Source: Strix aluco (lineage: Eukaryota; Chordata; Aves; Strigiformes; Strigidae). From it: a DNA stretch of 64,000 nucleotides. Position 1 is the stretch's first letter; the number at the start of each line of letters is the position of its first letter. The notes under the pieces are model-generated. The model was not told the origin of the DNA. It saw only the letters and a list, made by a program, of their open reading frames with translations, and did no database searches. The position numbers and the translations under genes were made by a program. Below are positions 28,593-48,450 of this stretch, piece after piece. The stretch is from positions 60,768,463-60,832,462 of the forward strand of contig NC_133971.1 in assembly GCF_031877795.1 (NCBI RefSeq), written 5' to 3'.

Positions 28593-29323
28593 TCAAGGGA
28601 TCCTTTCAAGCAGGTGCCTAAACAAGACAAAGTCAGGCCTTTTGAAGTCCAGGATGTCAGTTCTGCTTAGCCCTCTCCTGGCCTCTCTAAGTATAGAGAA
28701 TTCTATTATTTCATGATCCCTGTGCCCTAGTCGTCCTCCGACCGCCACATCGTCCACCAGTCCTTCTCTGTTCACAAGAGGAGATCCAGCAGGGCACCTT
28801 CTCTGGTCGGTTCACTCACCAGCTGTGTCAGGAAGTTGTCTCCCACACATTCCAGGAATCTCCGGGACTGGTACCGCTCTGCTGTGTTGTATTTCCAGCA
28901 GATGTCTGGGAAGTTAAAGTCTCCCACAAGAACAAGGGCAAGCAATCGTGAGATTTCTCCTAAATGCCTACAGAATATTTCATCCACCTCTCTGTCCTGG
29001 GTGGGTGACCTATAGTAGACTCCTACTACAACATCTGCCCTGTTGGCCTTCTCCCTGATTCTAACGCAAAGACACTCCACCCTGTCTTCACTACACTTGT
29101 ACTCAAAGCAATCATAACAGTCCCTAACACACAGCGCCACCCCACCACCTCTCCTTCCTTGTCTGTCCCTCCTAAAGAGCTTGTAGCCATCAACAGGCAC
29201 ACTCCAGTCATGGGAGACATCCCACCATGTTTCTGTAATAGCCACTACATCATAATTTTCCTGTTTCATCATGGCTTCAAGCTCCTCCTGTTTGTTACTC
29301 ATGCTGTGTGCATTGGTATACAT
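28593..29323 (-). pseudogene. CR1 ORF2 endonuclease domain (frameshifted)
   Basis: This is the apurinic-endonuclease-like (exonuclease/endonuclease/phosphatase family) domain that nicks target DNA for CR1 insertion. Visible motifs in order are NAHSMSNKQEELE near the start, ITETWW, RGGGVAL, GVYYRSP and VGDFNFPDICW, then SEPTREGALLDLLL. After LLDLLL a one-base change near 28775 moves the reading into another frame, where VNREGL and GHRDHEIIEF continue the domain. A further stop follows at 28593. It has no cellular role of its own and is part of copy B. Confidence 0.85.
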
Positions 29324-29590
29324 GCACTTCAGATGGGCTGATGTTTTGCCCCCTTCAAATCTAGTTTAAAGCTCTGTCAATGAGCCCAGCTAACTCCTGC
29401 CCCAAGATCCTTTCCCCCCTCTGGGACAGGTGCATTCCATCTAATACCAAAAGGTCTGGTGCCCTGTATACCAACCCATGATTGAAAAATCCAAAGCCCT
29501 GACGGTAACACCAGTCTTGGATCCACAAGTTCATCTGTTGAGTTCTCTGGTATGTACACAGAGTACTTTAAAATGGCAATGTTATTCATG

Positions 29591-32500
29591 ACTAGAATTA
29601 TACAGAACAGTCCAGACTGCTAGGGATTCTGGAAAGGACCTGTTATAAGACAAAAGTAATGTGGTTTTTGCATTCAAATGTAATTTTTTTTACCCTTTGC
29701 TGTTACAATATATTGTACCAAAAGCCTAACAGTACAGCCTTAAAGGGAGAGAAAATGCTTTCAACCTGAGGTATTTAATAGAGATAGTTATTTACAAGAA
29801 AAAATTGGAATATTGAAGGATATTTGGCACCTGTGGACTAGAAGTAAATTGTCATACAACCACATTAACAGGCTTGCCAAAACTCAGCCAAACATCATCT
29901 TATCTCAGTTTTCCATATCAATTTCCCTTAAGCAGAAGATACACTAGGGAAACATGCTGCCAACCCAAAAGCCGCAGGGGTAATCACCAAATAAAACCAG
30001 ATGTGGAATAGAAAGTGCAAAGCACCCATCTTAACCCACAATGTCTAGTAATGTGCTGAAGGCACTGGTGTTCAGAAAAGGGCATGAGCTAGGCTAAGGA
30101 GCATTTTTTATATTATTGCATCCACCATGCTGTATCTGGGACAACATCTCAGACATGTGGCTCAAGGTGTTAATAAAGATATTTTCTCTCCATTCTTGTG
30201 CACAGGGCAAGAAAATCACAGATGCAATATCTCCCCTGCCTAGTTTGAACTTGCACATGGGCAAGTCCACTAGCAGTTGCAAAGCCTCCATGTGAGGGAG
30301 GGATGACTCCACACAATCACTTAGTGTTGTTCCCTTACACCTTTGTTCTAAAAGCCACGGGAGCTTTTAAGCCATTTTGTGCTCTTGTAGGGGTCCATCT
30401 CTCTATAAGCCCCTCATCACCACTCCACTGCATGAATTGCCTGCTAGCTCTTGGACAGAAGTATTTCGTGTGACAGGAGTGATTAGAAACCTCACTGCTT
30501 CCCTGCTGGAGGATACTGCTCTCACAGAAGGTCCAGCTGAACAGCACACTCCTAATCTGCCTCAGCACAACCAGACAGCAACTGACAGAAGCATTTTGTG
30601 CTAGCTGAGGTGGTTTTGTACTCAATAGATTAGGAAGGACTTGTGCACTGCTTTGTCAGCCAAGTTGCAAAGACAGTAAGGTGGCAGTCAATACCAGCTT
30701 AGACAGACAGACAGACACAGCTAGACCAGGGCAAGAAGATCAGTCTTTGATGAAAGCAGGCATAGGAAATTATTTCATATGCTTTAATAATTCTCTGTAC
30801 TACACTGAATGTTCCAGTTACACTGATTTACAAGGGACATTTGTACCAATACAGTTTTCCATTTAGGCACAGTTCTTCAGTAATAAAATTGTACACAAGA
30901 GTCACATCGCTACACACAATCAGTAACAACAGTTAAGTGTTCTTGTACAGGTGAACCCTTAGAACAAATCAGTTTGGTGTTTCCTCTTATCATAGGTAGT
31001 CAGTACCAATGCCTACAGGTTAAAGTCATCTAACACTTCCATAAGATCCTTCCCTCTAGAGCCCGTACATATTGTCAAGCTCCCACTACCATACAAAGAT
31101 TCTGTCTGAGACACATTTTTAAAATTAAACTCTTGCTAGCTGCAGTTGCAACCTGGCTGGGCAGACTATTGTTTTCCCAGCTCTTTCAGCTCAGTATTTC
31201 CGAGTATGGCTGACTATCACAGAACCGAGGTGCCTTTTGAAGAGATTTTTAGAGCTTCCTTGCAATCCGAATGACAGTAAACATAAACATTTGAAAGAAA
31301 AAAATGAACATTTCTGTTAAAACATAGTGACTTTTTAAAAAAAAAAAATGGACTCTAGTCTCCAGCAAGTTTTTTTGTTAGGATTTGCATGATTTGTTTG
31401 ATCACACGTTTATTTTACATGAGATGAGATATTTTTCTGTTAGTGTACATATCTGGTTATTCCTTCATTGGTAAACTTATCTCAGAAGTGGCATTATCTT
31501 TGCAACTATCACTGTGCTTGTATAACCAGTATAAAACTGTATTAACCTTGTTAGTAAATGACTCTTTACTGATTACTTCTACACATCATTTTCAAGCATG
31601 AGAATGCTGTAAGTTGACCACACCATAAAATAGTCTAAGAGGCTTGTCAGAAGATCCCACCATTCTTGACACAGAAGCACAGTAGGGCTAAATCTAAGGT
31701 CTTTCCTCAGACCACAAGTGACTGAGAGGTCATATGCCAAAATACAGTGTCCCAGTGGACACTGTTCATCTTCTTACCTTGGGATGAGTTATTGTCTCTG
31801 AAATTCATGCCAGGGTCTTTACAGAATACTCTGCCTTATTCCAAGTGCCCTCTGAATTTTGTTTATAGATACAGGAACTTAGTAACACCATATTCAGAGG
31901 ACAAATTCTGTTCCCTCTTCATTGATGATGTTTATTTTAAGGTACTGAAGACCTTGAACATCCTGAGTGATCAGTACTCTGTATTTAGTGTAGTTTCAAT
32001 TAGGAACAATTAATGGGGGTAGAAACATACACTTTTTGTTCTATGCTGGAGCTTCAACTGTGGTAAAAAAAAAAAAAGAAAAAAGAAAAAAAAGCAGATA
32101 ACAAATCTCCAAAAGTTTGAAATTCATGTCCATTTTAAATGTTGACATGTCATTATAAAGATGTTTTCTTTACTGCTGGGCAAGTGGCAAAAGCATTAAA
32201 AAATTTCAGATAAAAAATTTTCAGATATTGTTTTAAATTTAAAGAATGCATTAATGTATTTCAATCATTTAAAATCTCCACTACATTATTTACAGCAGCA
32301 GCTTTTAATGTTTAGTATCAGAAAGACTATTCATATTATGGAATAAATACTAGTACTTATTTGTTCCCTTTAAGATCACCTCCAAGAAAATACTTCATAT
32401 CAGACAAGCACTCTATGTTAAGAACACAATTTACAATAGCCATTTACTGAAAACAGGGCAAATGCAGCAGTTTTCTTGTACAGGTACACACACTCTACAG

Positions 32501-33284
32501 TTCTGTACTGCAGAGGCCTTCTACCTTTCACAAAGAAAAGGAAAAGTAGTTCTTGGCTGAATATGAAAAGCCTATAAGAGCAACAAGGTTAAGACATTTA
32601 ATGCAAATAGGTGTCCAATAAAACCATTCCTTCCCTTCAAGTTCAGTGAAGATAACATAACATAACCAGTTAGTTATAATCTCTTCTGACCTATGACTTC
32701 AGTTTGGTCTGTTTACAAAAGACGAAGAAAAAGAAAATTTCAGACTTGCAGCTGTCTGAACAGAATTCCTAGAAAAAACTAAGCGGATCCCCAAAGCATT
32801 TTTCCTGACTGTGCAGATAAGAATTCAAAGCTCCACTGAATACATCAAGCATACTGAAATTTTCTGGGATGAGAATACTCCAGTGCAAAAGCCACCTCAA
32901 TGCAACAGAATCCAATCTCCCTAAAGGGAATATTTTATCTCTATTAGCATCTGAGAAGAACAGACTGTGCACATTTAAAGACCAAAAGAAACACACTAAA
33001 AAATTTCAGACAAATGCTTTATCTATTTTTATTACAAAATTACTTGGTGTTAGTTTCATACAATAGCATGTGCTGTCAGTGTTGCATAGCTGCTGCCACG
33101 TAAGGCAACAACTGCAGCGCCTGCTTGCGCTAACCACAAGTATGTTACTTTATAGCCACTACTGTGAAGTTACCGGCAGTCATTACTGCAGCATCTGATG
33201 TGTCTGTTAGGAACCACAAGTGGGTAAGCCAGGACATGAGAAATTCATTTAGTGCCTTATATATAGTAGGTATAACTTTATGTA
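29591..33284. other. AT-rich 3' flank of FNTA
   Basis: No gene or repeat family is recognised. The region is AT-rich with few CpGs. It could in part be a longer alternative FNTA 3' UTR, since a minus-strand ATTAAA-type signal occurs near 30780 (plus strand CTTTAATAAT). A poly-A-rich tract is at 32065-32093. Open frames here are short and unconvincing. Confidence 0.5.
32065..32093 (+). repeat. Poly-A tract with interruptions
   Basis: Runs of A of 13, 6 and 8 bases are interrupted by single G. It is low complexity; I see no retroposon body attached to it. Confidence 0.75.
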
Positions 33285-33312
33285 TTTATTATTAGGAAAC
33301 AAACCCTTTATT
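33285..33312 (-). terminator. FNTA: FNTA polyadenylation signals (two AATAAA)
   Basis: On the minus strand AATAAA occurs at 33312-33307 and again at 33290-33285. They lie about 225 and 250 bases after the FNTA stop codon, a normal distance for a short 3' UTR. The 3' UTR would then cover about 33270-33536. Confidence 0.65.
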
Positions 33313-33536
33313 TGGTACATTTCAATAATTAACCCTTAATACATTTCTTAACTGCACACAGAGCTATCACCAGTAGCAGCAGTGACCCAAGACTATACAG
33401 CACTCTGCACTCCTATTTCATTGCAATACCTCTTCACCAGGGGAATACTACACTGGATTTTAAATTAGCTGATGAACCTACTTAGTACTGCTTTAGAACA
33501 GCTTGAGAGCTTAACTCTGTTTTCTTCCATGTCCAG

Positions 33537-41659
<8,123 letters not shown>

Positions 41660-41672
41660 TGCCCCGCTGCCG

Positions 41673-41679
41673 CTTCCGG
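41673..41679 (-). promoter_or_regulatory. FNTA: ETS/GABP-type site upstream of the FNTA start
   Basis: CCGGAAG on the minus strand lies about 14 bases upstream of the FNTA ATG. It fits the ETS-family site common near starts of housekeeping CpG promoters. Motif match only. Confidence 0.4.
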
Positions 41680-41950
41680 GGCGGTGCGGCAGCGGGGCAG
41701 AGCGTCGCGTGGCTCGCCATCGCCTCCCCTGGCACGGAGGGCGGGGATTGTGCGGCAGGGGCCGAGCAAGGGCCTTCCCGCCGCCGGGCAGGGCGGTTCC
41801 CCCGCGGACCCGGCATCTGCAGCGCCCAGGGGTCGCATTGCGCCCCGAGGAGTTTTAATCCACGGGTCTGCTAATTAACCGTCAGAAACGTACCGGGGTA
41901 GGCGGCGGGAGGTTGGGTCGGCCCGGGCCCCGGGTACTTTTCCAGTTCAC

Positions 41951-44449
41951 TTTTCCCGTTCCACCATGCCCTGACGAAAACCTGTAGACCCAGCAGGGTC
42001 TACCAGCGTTGTGCCGTGACCAGTGGTCACGTCCCTGCCCACACATTATAGGGCAGTGCTCAGCTGTTACTTGGGTGGCTGGTATTTGTTGTACTTCATG
42101 CTTGGTTTACACTACTATAAACTAAAATCAGAGACAGAAAAAGCAAAGGGAGGCATTTCTCATGCCAGCAGTAGCGTATTTCTTGTGAGAACCCACTCTA
42201 GCACCAATATTGGGGTTTGCAGATGCAAGGCAGTAAGACCAACAGCACCAGACTGACACCGTGGGAATGCACCGGGAGACAAGAGGTTCTGGGAAATGCT
42301 GCTGCAGCAGCTGAGGTGGAAAGTTAGAACGCTGCAAATAGCAGGTCCCTGGCATTACCGATGCTCAGGCTCTGTGGTGTGGCAGGCATGGTGAGCTGTG
42401 TTTCCTCCCCAGTGGAAACTCACAAAATGGCACCATTTCAGTTGAACTTTCTGACAGGGCAAGGCTGAGGAATATGGTTGGTCTCTGTAAAAGGTGGAAT
42501 TAGAGCAGGCTTTGAAACAGCCAGTTGTTACCAGTGGGTGAAATTGTGGAAGGCAGGAGATCCTCTGAAGTGATGTTGGTCAGTAGAACAAAGTAGCAGA
42601 GCTGAAGAAAGTCATTAGGAAAGCAACTGACCCGATGTTACAGGTTCATAATCCAGGGCATGCTGAGATGCTTTGGGGAGGAGGGGGTTAAAGACAGGCA
42701 GAGCACACGTATAGTAAGGGCCATGCATCTGTGCTGTATATTCAGGGAGGTGGGAAATCATTCTATATGTGGTGGAAAAGGTTAAAGTCTTTAATTCTGG
42801 GGTGATGAAGTTGAAAGGACTGTAGGTGTGTCACATCTTTTACAGTGATTTTATGGAAAGAAGAATGCTGCCAGAGGTGAAATGAGGGAGTATAAATGCT
42901 CAGCTGCAAATCGAAACACAAGATCCAGGACAAGGAAGATCTGGGCCTGTAGGTGCTTCTTCTGTCATAGAGCAGCTTTTTCCTCCTTTGGGAAGTTACC
43001 TGACCACTGTGCTTTCCTTGCCTCTCTGATTTTTTTCTGCCCCATTTTAATGGTACACTTGGGGACTTCATTTGTTTCTGCTGGGATGTTTGTATAGTGA
43101 CTGGAGTGCATAGTTTGGTTAGTGCCTCTGGATATTACAGTAATACAGACTATAGTAATATCATAAGGGAGGGAGAAAAAAGAGCAATCTACTGAAAGGT
43201 TGCTTTGGACTACAGGACTATGAATAGCACAGAAAGGAAATGGAGAAAGACATACCTAGAGACAGAGGATATACAGCAGTAGCTAAGTGAAAGACGAAAG
43301 TTATAAAATGCAGAACATTCTGAAAAACGAGAAGAAGCACCAAGACAGGCCTAAAAAGGAACATGGTATATTATAACCAGATCAGAGAAACTGTGCACAT
43401 ATGAGTGAGAGAAACCTCAAAGGCAGTAAATCCTGTTTTGTAAGAGACAGAGCAGAAAGGAAAGTCACTGTTCCTGACCTGTTGAGGCAAAGGTTGCATT
43501 GTGAGTTCATTAGACACCAATAGCTCTGCATGGGCAGAGGGCACTTGAGACACAGATCTTTATGAATGCTTTATTAGCTCTGCTGTTTGAGCAACAATTT
43601 GGTTTTTTTTGTTCGTGCTTCCTCCAGAACTAACAGGTAATGACCTGGCATTGCCGCTGCTTATACTGGTACATGGATTACAGACAGGCCAGGTTCTGCA
43701 ATAGGAGCTAATTTCCTCAGAGTGGCATAGCAGGACAAGAAACAAAAGTGAGCTTCTCTGATGCCAGCCACTGGATGGACCTGGTCCAACATGGGGCAGA
43801 CAGCAGATAGGATAGCTATCCCACTGCCCTTAGGACAAGCTTCTGCATTTTCAGTCTGAACCTGTGGGTGTTGGAGTCTGTGGACTGCTTATAAAGGCTT
43901 GAGGAATGGTAACTGAGAAAAGCAAGCCTGTTGCAGGAAGCTGAAGCATGTTACAAACAAGTTGTGTCCTCATGAGAGCAACTTATGAGTCTGCAAGTTA
44001 GGAAGCTTGAAAGCCATGAGTGTAACTGAGTTTTAAAGTGATGGACCAGACCAAAACCCAGTGGGATCACAGCAAATCATTCTATTAACTGTACTAGGCT
44101 TCTGATCTGTCCCTAACCGCTCAGTTTAATTTACTGAACTGCACACTTCTTGTGGCATGCTAGCTTCAATCCTCGCAGCCTTGGGGCACTCTGAAAGCTT
44201 TAGTCAGGCCTGCAAAAGCATTAGTCTATCTTAGCATAGATCTGCTTTACAAAATAATACTTGAAAGTTCTAGCATATGTCTCCTGGCTCAGAGTTAGTG
44301 GAGATCATTTACGTTACATGTCTGATATCTGTAACCACACTTCACAGAGAATATTAAGACCCCACCCAAAGCTTCTACTTAAAAGTATGACTGGCAACTA
44401 GGACCTTTGGGAAGAAGCAACAAATAGGATGAGAGCTGTAATGAAGCTC
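41951..44449. other. Intergenic region between the FNTA promoter and CR1 copy C
   Basis: I see no gene, RNA or recognisable repeat here. Open frames are short and mutually overlapping. FNTA is transcribed away from this region. Confidence 0.55.
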
Positions 44450-45757
44450 TAAACAAAGAGTGAAGGAAAAATCCTTTCCACGATCCTCCTGGAAACTATG
44501 CTAGGACACATGGAAAATAAGAAGGTGATTGGTGACAGCCAGCATGGTTTCACTAACGGCAAATTATGCCTGATGATGGGGTTATAGTATTGTTGGATAA
44601 GGGAACAGAAACTGATGTCATGTATGTGGACTTGTACAAAGCATTTGTCACTGTCCCGCATGACATCTTTGTCTCTAAATTGGAGAGACATGGATTTGAC
44701 AGATGGACCACTCAGTGGATAAAGAATTGGCTGGATGGTTGCACTCAAAGAGTAGTGGTCAGGCGCTCAATGTCCAAATGGACAGCAGTGATGAATGGTG
44801 TTTCTCAGGGGTCAGTATTGGGACTGGCACTGTGTAACATCTTTGTCAGTGAAGTGGACAGTGGGATTGAGTGCGCCCTCAGCCAGTTTGCTGATGACAC
44901 CCAGCTGAGTGTAGCAGTTGATGCTCTGAAGGGAGGGGATGCCATCCAGAGGGACCTTGACAGGCTGGAGAGGTGGGCCTGTGCAAACCTCATGAAGTTC
45001 AACAAGATCAAGTACAAAGTCCTGTACATGAGTCGGGGCAATCCAAGCACAAATACAGGCTGGGCGAGGAGTGGATTGAGAGCAGCCCTGTGGAGAAGGA
45101 TTTGGGGGAATTAGTGGATGGAAAACTGACTGTGAGCTGGCAATGTGCACTTGCAGCCCAGAAAGCCAACCGTATCCTGGGCTGCATCAAGAGGAGTGCG
45201 GCCAGCAGGTCAAGGGAGGTGATTCTGCCCCTCTACTCTGCTCTCATGAATCCCCCACCTGGAGTACTGTGTCCTCCTTTGGAGCCCCCATCGTAAGAAG
45301 GACATGGACCTGCTTCAGCAGGCAAGTCCAGAGGAGGGCCACGAAGATGATCAGAAGGCTGGAGCACCTCCCTTATGAGGACAGACTGGGAGAGTTGGGA
45401 TTGTTTAGCCTGGAGAAGGCTCCAGGGAGACCTAGCAGCCTTCCAGTACTTAAAGGGGGAGGAACTCTTCATCAGGGAGGGTAGTGATAGGATGAGGGGT
45501 AATGGTTTTAAACTGAAAGAGGGTAGATTTAGGTTAGATATAAGGAAGAAATTCTTTACTGTGAAGGTGGTGAGATACTGGAACAGGTTACACAGAGAAG
45601 TTGTGAATCCCCCCTCCCTGGCAGTGTTCAAGGCCAGGTTGGACGGGGCTTTGAACAACCTGATGTAGTGGAAGGTGTCCCTGCCCGTGGCAGGGGGTTT
45701 GGAACTAGATGATCTTTAAGGTCCCTTCCAACCCAAACCATTCTACGGTTCTATGAA
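44450..45757 (+). mobile_element. CR1 LINE, older plus-strand copy (copy C)
   Basis: A 5'-truncated CR1 on the plus strand. It begins inside the reverse-transcriptase region (VIGDSQHGFT), continues VMYVDLYKAF, WIKNWLDGCTQ and GVSQGSVLG, and keeps the active-site box FADD at 44887-44898. The C-terminal region is split between frames ([15 protein letters not shown], then [16 protein letters not shown], then FRLDIRKKFFT). It ends GGTTCTATGA at 45757. Sequence and tail differ clearly from copies A, B and D, so it belongs to another, probably older, subfamily. The 5' boundary is approximate. Confidence 0.92.
44566..45668 (+). pseudogene. CR1 ORF2 reverse transcriptase remnant in copy C
   Basis: The plus strand has a 182-codon frame (44566-45114), a middle piece in another frame (to about 45296) and a last piece (45375-45668). 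The fingers-palm-thumb order of a non-LTR reverse transcriptase is kept, including FADDTQL. Frameshifts near 45050 and between about 45296 and 45375 break it. No intact protein can be made. Confidence 0.85.
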
Positions 45758-46062
45758 ATAAATCTGTCATGTTGTAGCGCTGCAATCTCAGTTACTAGTT
45801 TTCAGCCTGGTAGCTCAGAGAGAAATCAGAGCTCCATTGTCCAGTATGTGCAGCAAGAGGTGGGTGCTGCTCCAAATGGCCTGCAAGCAAGCATAGCTAT
45901 GGAGGAAAGGGGGCAAGAGCCAGCATGAAAGGGGTCACTTAAACTGCCGCAGAGGGCTCGATTTAGGTTGTCCATTGGGTACCCCTGTGAGCCTCTCAGG
46001 AAGGCTGCAGGCATGACCCACCATGGAGTCAGGAGATGACCTGTGTGCATTTGTGCAATTTC
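45758..46062. other. Spacer between tail-to-tail CR1 copies C and D
   Basis: About 300 bases of unique sequence separate the 3' tail of copy C (plus strand) from the 3' tail of copy D (minus strand). I see no gene in it. Confidence 0.7.
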
Positions 46063-47195
46063 ACAGAATCACAGAATCATCTAGGTTGGAAAGGACCTTG
46101 AAGATCATCTAGTCTAACCATTAACCTAACACTGACAGATCCCAACTACACCATATCCCTAAGTGCTATGTCAACCCGACTCTTAAACACCTCCAGGGAT
46201 GGGGACTCCACCACTGCCCTGGGCAGCCCATTCCAATGCCCAACAACCCGTTCTGTAAAGAAATGCTTCCTAATATCCAGTCTAAACCTTCCCTGGTGCA
46301 GCTTGAGGCCATTACCTCCTGTCCTATCGCTTGTTACTTGCAAGAGACTCATCCCCAGCTCTCTGCAACCTCCTTTCAGGTAGTTGTAGAGGGCGATGAG
46401 GTCTCCCCTCAGCCTCCTCTTCTCCACACTAAACAACCCCAGTTCCCTCAGCCACTCCTCGTACGACATGTGCTCCAGACCCTGCACCAGCTTCGTTCCC
46501 TTCTCTGGACATGCTCGAGTAATTCAATGTCCTTTTTGTAGTGAGGGGCCCAAAACTGAACACAGTCATCGAGGTGCAGCCTCACCAGTGCCGAGTACAG
46601 GGGTAAGATCCCTTCCATGTCCCTGCTGGCCACGCTATTTCTGATCCAAGCCAGGATGCCATTGGCCTTCTTGGCCACCTGGGCACACTGCTGGCTCATG
46701 TTCAGCCGGCTGTCAATCAACACCCCCAGGTCCCTCTCTGACTGGCAGCTCTCCAGCCACTCCTCCCCAAGCCTGTAGCGCTGCTGGGGGTTGTTGTGGC
46801 CCAAGTGCAGCACCCGGCATTTGGCCTTATTGAAACTCCTACAGTTGGCCTTAGCCCATTGCTCCAGACTGTCCAGATCCCTCTGCAGAGCCTCCCTACC
46901 CTCGAGCAGATCAACACTCCCACCCAACTTGGTGTTGCCTGCAAACTTACTGAGGGTGCACTCGATCCCCTCGTCTAGATCATCAATAAAGATGTTAAAC
47001 AGGAGTGGCCCCAAAACTGAACCCTGGGGGACACCACTCGTGACTGGCCGCCAACTGGATTTAACTCCATTCACCACAACTCTTTGGGCCCGGCCATCCA
47101 GCCAGTTTTTTACCCAGCAAAGCGTGTGCCCATCCAAGCCTCGAGCAGCCAGTTTTGCCAGGAGAATGCTATGGGAAATGGTGTCAAAGGTCTTA
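46063..47195 (-). mobile_element. CR1 LINE, young-looking 5'-truncated copy (copy D)
   Basis: On the minus strand this is the last 1.13 kb of a CR1 of the same subfamily as copy B, with stretches of 60 or more bases identical by eye. It starts inside the reverse transcriptase at [11 protein letters not shown], has [19 protein letters not shown] and reads on to [15 protein letters not shown], where a frameshift occurs. The C-terminal piece continues to MV. The active-site box reads FAGN (46934-46945) instead of FADD. The homology ends abruptly at GGTGTCAAAGGTCTTA near 47195. Confidence 0.93.
46146..47137 (-). pseudogene. CR1 ORF2 reverse transcriptase remnant in copy D
   Basis: A 229-codon minus-strand frame (47137-46448) covers the palm and thumb. 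A second frame (46487-46146) carries the C-terminal [19 protein letters not shown]. The frameshift lies near 46490, and both active-site aspartates are lost (FAGN). Inactive. Confidence 0.85.
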
Positions 47196-47579
47196 ATTTA
47201 CATCACTCATGCATTTCAGTCGAGGCACATCAGGTGTTCCCTCTGCCTCTTCGATTCTTCCTCCCCACTCCCCCAGGTAATCAACCCCTTGCACCTCCCC
47301 TGCCTGCCATGTCTTGGTTAGAAGCAGCAGATATGGCACTTTCCAGTGATTGTGTATAAATAAAAGTACATATGCAGAAGTGTGTAGGTATCAGGTATCT
47401 CTTTGTTAATGTGTTTGTATGAGATAGATGTGTTGTAAATACAAACATGCATGGTTCATGTGTCTGCATTGGGTGGATAAATACAGGCTCTGGCCTGAGC
47501 CAGCAGAACCAGCCTTTCAAGGAAATACCTTTCACGACAAACAGCAAATGCCAAAAACTGCATAGAGAGGGGCCCAGCC
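47196..47579. other. Short unique stretch upstream of the FUT10 promoter
   Basis: No gene or repeat is recognised here. It is AT-rich and joins CR1 copy D to the FUT10 CpG island. Confidence 0.6.
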
Positions 47580-48450
47580 TCTGGAAACACCGAGCGGGCA
47601 GACAGGACTGTTTCCTGATCGCTACGGACGGCCCTGCGGGAACGCCTCGGCAAGGCTGGGAGCAAGGCTTGGTCTCAGAGGGGATGCGTGCCGCAGCTCT
47701 GCGCCTGCGGGACGAGGGATGCGCTCTGTCCCGGTGAGACGGGACCGGCTCTCCAGCCGCCTCAGGCTTCCCAGCTTCCGTGACGCGTTTCTTTTCCTGA
47801 CAGCCCTCTGGCTTGATGCGGTCAGTCTGCGTCCTCGTTGGGGTAGCACCGGCTAAAATAACGGCGCTGTTGTAAAAAAAACGAAAAAAAAGTTGTTATG
47901 CTAACAGCTACAGAAATCAGTGACAGGGACGGATTTATTTTCGGGGGTGTGTGAGTTCTTGCAGTGCGGGACTTGCAGAAAGATGCGGGGAGTGATGGCG
48001 CTCTCAGGCCGATTAGCCCTCTGAGTTTCCTCTTCAGGGCCAGGGGACCCAGAAAAGAGTCGACACCCCCCCCACCCCGCGGCTGGCAGAGCTGGGCGGA
48101 GGGAAGCGCGGATCCGCCCCGCCCCGCCGCGGGGCGCCGCGCAGCACTCGTCCAGCGCCCGTCCTCCGCCTTCCTCCGTGCGCCAAGTAGGTGCACAAAC
48201 AAAGTGAAAAAAACCCCCACCAACCCACCCCAATCCCCCTCACACCCAACCAGAGGGGAACGGCGGCGGTGAGGCGGGAGCGACTTTCTCAGGGTGAGTA
48301 CAGCGGGGGGCGCCCGGCTGGACGATGCCCGACAGACCGGGGAGCAGTGCCGCAGCTGCAGCCCCCAGGGCTGCGGGACAGGCTGAGCCTCGGAGAGGGA
48401 AGGGGCGGCGTTGTGGGGACAGGCTTAGCACCGACTGGGATGCTGAGCCC
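47580..48450. promoter_or_regulatory. FUT10: CpG island, probable FUT10 promoter
   Basis: GC- and CpG-rich sequence with AT-rich flanks lies about 2 kb upstream of the FUT10 start codon. A strong plus-strand splice donor, CAGG-GTGAGT, occurs with GT at 48294-48295. It could end a non-coding first exon that finishes at 48293. The transcription start is not resolvable by eye. Open frames here are composition artefacts. Confidence 0.75.

Larger units (their letters stand above)
26491..29590 (-). mobile_element. CR1 LINE, long but broken copy (copy B)
   Basis: This is a CR1 non-LTR retrotransposon on the minus strand, starting at its 3' tail (CAGAATCACAGAATC on the plus strand at 26491). It holds most of the ORF2 polyprotein: an APE-type endonuclease at about 28.6-29.32 kb and a reverse transcriptase at about 26.57-28.37 kb. 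The frame is broken in several places, including a frameshift near 28775, a frameshift near 27669 and a TGA near 27479, so it cannot be autonomous. Upstream of the endonuclease, 29330-29590 resembles avian CR1 5' sequence as I remember it, and I include it, but that boundary is uncertain. It is the longest copy here; most genomic CR1 copies are short 3' ends. Confidence 0.92.
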
